DNA from: an uncultured Litorilinea sp.
GTDB taxonomy: Bacteria > Chloroflexota > Anaerolineae > Caldilineales > Caldilineaceae
Assembly (NCBI GenBank): GCA_937922105.1
Contig: CAKZVN010000242.1
Span: 1-7,413, forward strand
Length of the DNA stretch: 7,413 nt
Direction: 5' to 3'
Program-made: the position numbers and the translations under genes
In this document: positions 1 to 7,413 of the stretch, in pieces
Layout of the letters: each line of letters begins with the position of its first letter
How positions within the stretch are numbered: the first letter of the stretch is position 1
The notes under the pieces: generated by a model
What the model saw: only the letters and a program-made list of their open reading frames with translations
Databases searched by the model: none
What the model was told of the DNA's origin: nothing

Positions 1-14
1 AACACCGATGTCTC

Positions 15-47
15 CGACACGGGGTAGGCCGCCGGCCCGCCCCGTCG
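15..47 (-). terminator. GC-rich hairpin after the glycosylation operon, candidate terminator
   Basis: A strong stem-loop begins 28 nt beyond the stop codon of the fusion gene. On the plus strand CGAC (15-18) pairs with GTCG (44-47), with AC (19-20) bulged. GGGG (21-24) pairs with CCCC (40-43), TA faces CG as an internal mismatch, and GGCC (27-30) pairs with GGCC (34-37) around a GCC loop, giving 12 base pairs in all. No clear U-tract follows on the minus strand (positions 14 to 1), so it is not a textbook intrinsic terminator. It could still act as a terminator, a 3'-end RNA stabiliser, or an attenuator before another gene outside the window. The rest of 1-75 holds no recognisable gene. Confidence 0.4.
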
Positions 48-75
48 TTGTTTGGGACGCGGGTAGCAACGTGGT

Positions 76-4491
<4,416 letters not shown>

Positions 4492-4499
4492 CGGTGACC

Positions 4500-5360
<861 letters not shown>

Positions 5361-5464
5361 AACGGAATCGGAGCCGGCGCAGACGCGGCGACCGGCTAGT
5401 CGGCATTGACCGGCGCCAACAAGCAACCGGCACACAGCGCCGGCGCAACAGACGCCGACGCAAT

Positions 5465-5493
5465 AGTGTACCACCGCCGCGCAGGTTGACCAA
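5465..5493 (-). promoter_or_regulatory. Candidate leftward promoter for the glycosylation operon
   Basis: On the minus strand TTGGTC (5493-5488) and TACACT (5470-5465) are separated by 17 nt. They resemble sigma-70 boxes: the -10 matches 4 of 6 and the -35 only its TTG. Transcription would start near 5458 and leave a leader of about 100 nt with GC-rich palindromes before ATG 5360. The match is weak and the call rests on spacing and position. Confidence 0.25.
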
Positions 5494-5531
5494 GAAGCGG
5501 GGTTGCCCACGCAGAGGCTCTCCGGCAGTTC

Positions 5532-5559
5532 TTGCAGTCTTATCCAAACGCTCTATAAT
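5532..5559 (+). promoter_or_regulatory. Candidate rightward sigma-70-type promoter for the sensor kinase
   Basis: A perfect TATAAT lies at 5554-5559, with TTGCAG at 5532-5537 and a 16-nt spacer. The -35 is weak (TTG conserved). The AT-rich box stands out in a GC-rich context. Transcription would begin near 5566, giving a leader of about 177 nt before the kinase start at 5743. The long leader leaves room for regulation or for a second, closer promoter. Confidence 0.45.
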
Positions 5560-5684
5560 GTAACTAGGGGGGCCGGTCACCACGACCTGTCCGACAGCGC
5601 AGCACATCACGCCATCGCCGAGTCCCACATGTTGCTCTGCTCTGCTTCGTTTGATGATATCCCTCCATTCCTCCGTGCCTGATT

Positions 5685-5697
5685 GTGCGGTTCGCAC
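5685..5697. repeat. Short perfect inverted repeat upstream of the kinase gene
   Basis: GTGCG (5685-5689) and CGCAC (5693-5697) form a perfect 5-bp inverted repeat around a GTT spacer, 45 nt before the kinase start codon. It could be a protein-binding half-site pair or a small RNA hairpin. At this length in GC-rich DNA it could also be chance. Confidence 0.25.
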
Positions 5698-5731
5698 GCA
5701 GGCGGCGTTGTCGTTCGCGCATCAACCGGAC

Positions 5732-5735
5732 AGGA
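5732..5735 (+). promoter_or_regulatory. Ribosome-binding site of the sensor kinase
   Basis: AGGA lies 7 nt before ATG 5743, a standard Shine-Dalgarno spacing. It supports this start over the in-frame GTG at 5737 and TTG at 5683. An in-frame stop (TGA 5680-5682) limits any further extension. Confidence 0.6.
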
Positions 5736-5742
5736 CGTGGAC

Positions 5743-7413
5743 ATGAACGGTGAAGTCAGTCTGTTGCTCAAGCGGCGGCTCCCGGCATTGCGCCTAGCCG
5801 CTGCCTATGCACTGATCGCCGCGCTGTGGATCTGGACATCGGATCGGGTATTGGCCTGGTTGGTGGGGGATGCCGCCGAGCAAGCGTTCTGGCAGACCGC
5901 CAAGGGCTGGCTCTTCGTAGGCATCACGGCTTTCCTCCTCTATCTGGAACGCGCCCACCTGGAGCGCATCCTGCACAGGGGGCACACGGCGCTGATCACA
6001 CGCTTCGAAGAGCGCAGCACCGAGTTGGAGCGCAGTCGCGCCCAACTCCAGATCATCATGGATAACGCGCCCGTTATCTTCTACCTACGCGATCTGGAGG
6101 GGCGCTATGTGATGGTCAACCGCGTGTGGGAGGACGTGACCGGCTTGGCGCGCGACGAGTGCATCGGCAAGACGCCGGAGGAGCTTTTCCCGCCGGAGCA
6201 GGCAGCCCGCTTGCGCGCAGCCCATGAGGAAGTGGTGATGCGCGGCGGCGCGCTCACCGACGAGTCCTCGATCCTGTGGCGCAACCAGCTAATGCGTCTT
6301 GCACGCGCCCGCTTTGTGTTGACGGACAAAACAGGCGTGCCCTATGCCGTTGCTGGGCTATTGACCGACATCACGGAATTCCGCCGGGCCGAACAGGCAC
6401 AGCGCCAGGCCGAAGCCCGTTTCCGCGCCGTCTTCGAGAATGCCGGCATCGGGATTGCTCTGGTGGACGCGCAGGGGCGCTTTCTCCAGACCAACGCCGC
6501 CTACCGGCGCATTGTCGGCTATCGCGAGCGCGAGCTGGCGCAAATGACCGTGGCGCAACTGGGACACCCCGACGATGCCGCCGCCGACTGGCGCGTCTTC
6601 CAAGCCATGGTCGCGGGCGAGATCGATCTTTACCACAGCGAGAAACGCTTCCCTCGCCCTGACGGCACCATGTCTTGGATGCGTGTCACTACCTCCCGCT
6701 TGGACCCGGACGGCGAGGGGGGCGGTTTGCTCCTGCGTCTGGTGGAGGACATCACCCCGAGCAAGGAAGCCGAATTGTTACAACAGCGCGTCCAGGCCGA
6801 ACTGGAGCGACTGGTTGCCGAGCGCACCGCGGAACTCGCCCGTGCCAACGCCGACCTTGCCGAGGCCCAGCGCGTCGCTGAGGTGGGCAGCTGGCGTCTG
6901 GAATTGCCCAGCAACCAGTTGACCCTCTCGGCGCAGACCTACGCCATCATTGACCAGGACCCCACCGGTTTCGAGGCGACACCGCACGGCTATCTCCAGA
7001 TTGTGCACCCCGACGACCGCGCAGCCGCTGCCCAAGCCTATCACGACATCATGGCAGGAGTGCGCCCGTTGGACTATGAGCATCGGCTGCTCTTGCGCAA
7101 TGGGGAAGTACGGGTGGTGAACATCCGCGGCTATGTGCGCCGCGATGACGCCGGCAAGCCTATTGAGGCCTTCGGGACATTGCAGGATATTACCCGCCGG
7201 CGCCGCTTGGAAGATGAGTTGCGCCGCTTGAACCAAGAACTGGAGGCGCGCGTCGCCGAACGCACCGCGCATCTGGAGCGCGAGATCGCGGAGCGGCGCC
7301 GCGCCGAGGACGCCGTGCGCGCGCTCAATCGCGCGCTCTCCGAGCAGGCGGACCGTCTCGCCGAAGTCAATCGCGAACTGGAGACCTTCACCTATTCGGT
7401 CTCCCACGACCTC
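5743..7413 (+). CDS. Membrane-anchored multi-PAS sensor histidine kinase (3' end cut by window)
   Basis: The open frame runs 557 codons to the window edge without a stop. Residues about 14-33 and 55-70 are membrane helices around a short outer loop, in a recognisable pattern (LRLAAAYALIAALWIWTSD, then KGWLFVGITAFLLYL) that I know from the N-termini of PAS kinases in Chloroflexota and cyanobacteria. Three PAS domains follow: about 101-215 (starting near IIMDNAPVIFYLRDLEGRYV and ending LLTDITEFRRAE), about 227-345 (FRAVFENAGIGIALVD to LVEDITPSKEAE) and about 376-486 (VGSWRLELPSNQ to GTLQDITRRRRLE). The second and third carry HPDD motifs. Coiled coils at about 346-375 and 487-546 contain the repeated AERTA heptads. 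The final residues, ELETFTYSVSHDL, are the start of a HisKA domain with phospho-accepting H555. The HATPase domain must lie beyond the window. The signal sensed and the partner regulator cannot be read from the sequence. Confidence 0.95.
   Translation, partial: MNGEVSLLLKRRLPALRLAAAYALIAALWIWTSDRVLAWLVGDAAEQAFWQTAKGWLFVGITAFLLYLERAHLERILHRGHTALITRFEERSTELERSRAQLQIIMDNAPVIFYLRDLEGRYVMVNRVWEDVTGLARDECIGKTPEELFPPEQAARLRAAHEEVVMRGGALTDESSILWRNQLMRLARARFVLTDKTGVPYAVAGLLTDITEFRRAEQAQRQAEARFRAVFENAGIGIALVDAQGRFLQTNAAYRRIVGYRERELAQMTVAQLGHPDDAAADWRVFQAMVAGEIDLYHSEKRFPRPDGTMSWMRVTTSRLDPDGEGGGLLLRLVEDITPSKEAELLQQRVQAELERLVAERTAELARANADLAEAQRVAEVGSWRLELPSNQLTLSAQTYAIIDQDPTGFEATPHGYLQIVHPDDRAAAAQAYHDIMAGVRPLDYEHRLLLRNGEVRVVNIRGYVRRDDAGKPIEAFGTLQDITRRRRLEDELRRLNQELEARVAERTAHLEREIAERRRAEDAVRALNRALSEQADRLAEVNRELETFTYSVSHDL

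Larger units (their letters stand above)
5361..5742. other. Divergent intergenic region between glycosylation operon and sensor kinase gene
   Basis: This 382-bp region has no convincing gene. It holds a rightward promoter candidate, a weaker leftward one, GC-rich palindromes in the leftward leader (CCGGCGC at 5374, 5410 and 5440, the last within the 10-bp perfect palindrome GCGCCGGCGC at 5437-5446), and a small inverted repeat at 5685-5697. Possible peptides here are rich in Cys and Arg and look like noise. Confidence 0.6.

Noticed and set aside
5361..5510. N-terminal extension of the glycosyltransferase up to ATG 5510
   Set aside because: The extra 50 residues are cysteine-rich and not family-like. 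They would cover the palindromes and the leftward promoter candidate.
6105..7407. Minus-strand open frames opposite the kinase (for example 6778-7407 and 6105-6329)
   Set aside because: They are antisense shadows of a frame with three clear PAS domains and an H-box.

Overview
The window is a GC-rich stretch (about 60% or more by eye) with three protein genes in a divergent layout. It suggests a chromosomal segment of a Chloroflexota-type bacterium (moderate confidence). The reasons are the high GC, a sensor-kinase N-terminus of a kind common in that phylum and in cyanobacteria, a YfhO-plus-flippase membrane protein, and a dispersed palindromic repeat of the 'CCTGAG...GAAGG' type. The taxonomy is inferred from family resemblance only. 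No rRNA, tRNA, CRISPR array, transposase or phage gene was seen.

Minus strand, about 5493 down to 1: a two-gene operon for cell-surface glycosylation. A GT2 polyprenyl-phosphate sugar synthase of the DPM1/Ppm1 type (5360-4500) is followed, with start and stop overlapping or 8 nt apart, by a very long membrane protein (4491-76, about 1471 aa). This protein joins two complete modules in one uninterrupted reading frame. The first is a YfhO-family module, predicted to be a GT-C glycosyltransferase. The second is a Wzx/MOP-type polysaccharide flippase. A strong GC hairpin (15-47) lies 28 nt past the stop and may end the transcript. A 78-nt imperfect palindrome (3140-3217) sits in frame inside the YfhO module.

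5361-5742: a 382-bp divergent intergenic region. It has a perfect TATAAT box pointing right, a weaker promoter candidate pointing left, GC-rich palindromes in the leader of the glycosylation operon, and a small perfect inverted repeat upstream of the kinase gene.

Plus strand, 5743 to the window edge: the N-terminal 557 residues of a membrane-anchored sensor histidine kinase. It has two transmembrane helices, three PAS domains, coiled-coil linkers, and a HisKA domain cut off two residues after its phospho-accepting histidine.

Working model (inference): the GT2 enzyme loads one sugar, probably mannose, onto a polyprenyl phosphate at the cytoplasmic face. The flippase half of the fusion turns the lipid-sugar over. 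The YfhO half then uses it outside the membrane to decorate a glycan, polymer or protein. This would be a three-step donor/flip/transfer pathway compressed into two translationally coupled genes. It resembles the CsbB-GtcA-YfhO scheme of Bacillus and the Wzx-like AglR with AglS in Haloferax. The divergent kinase may or may not be functionally linked.
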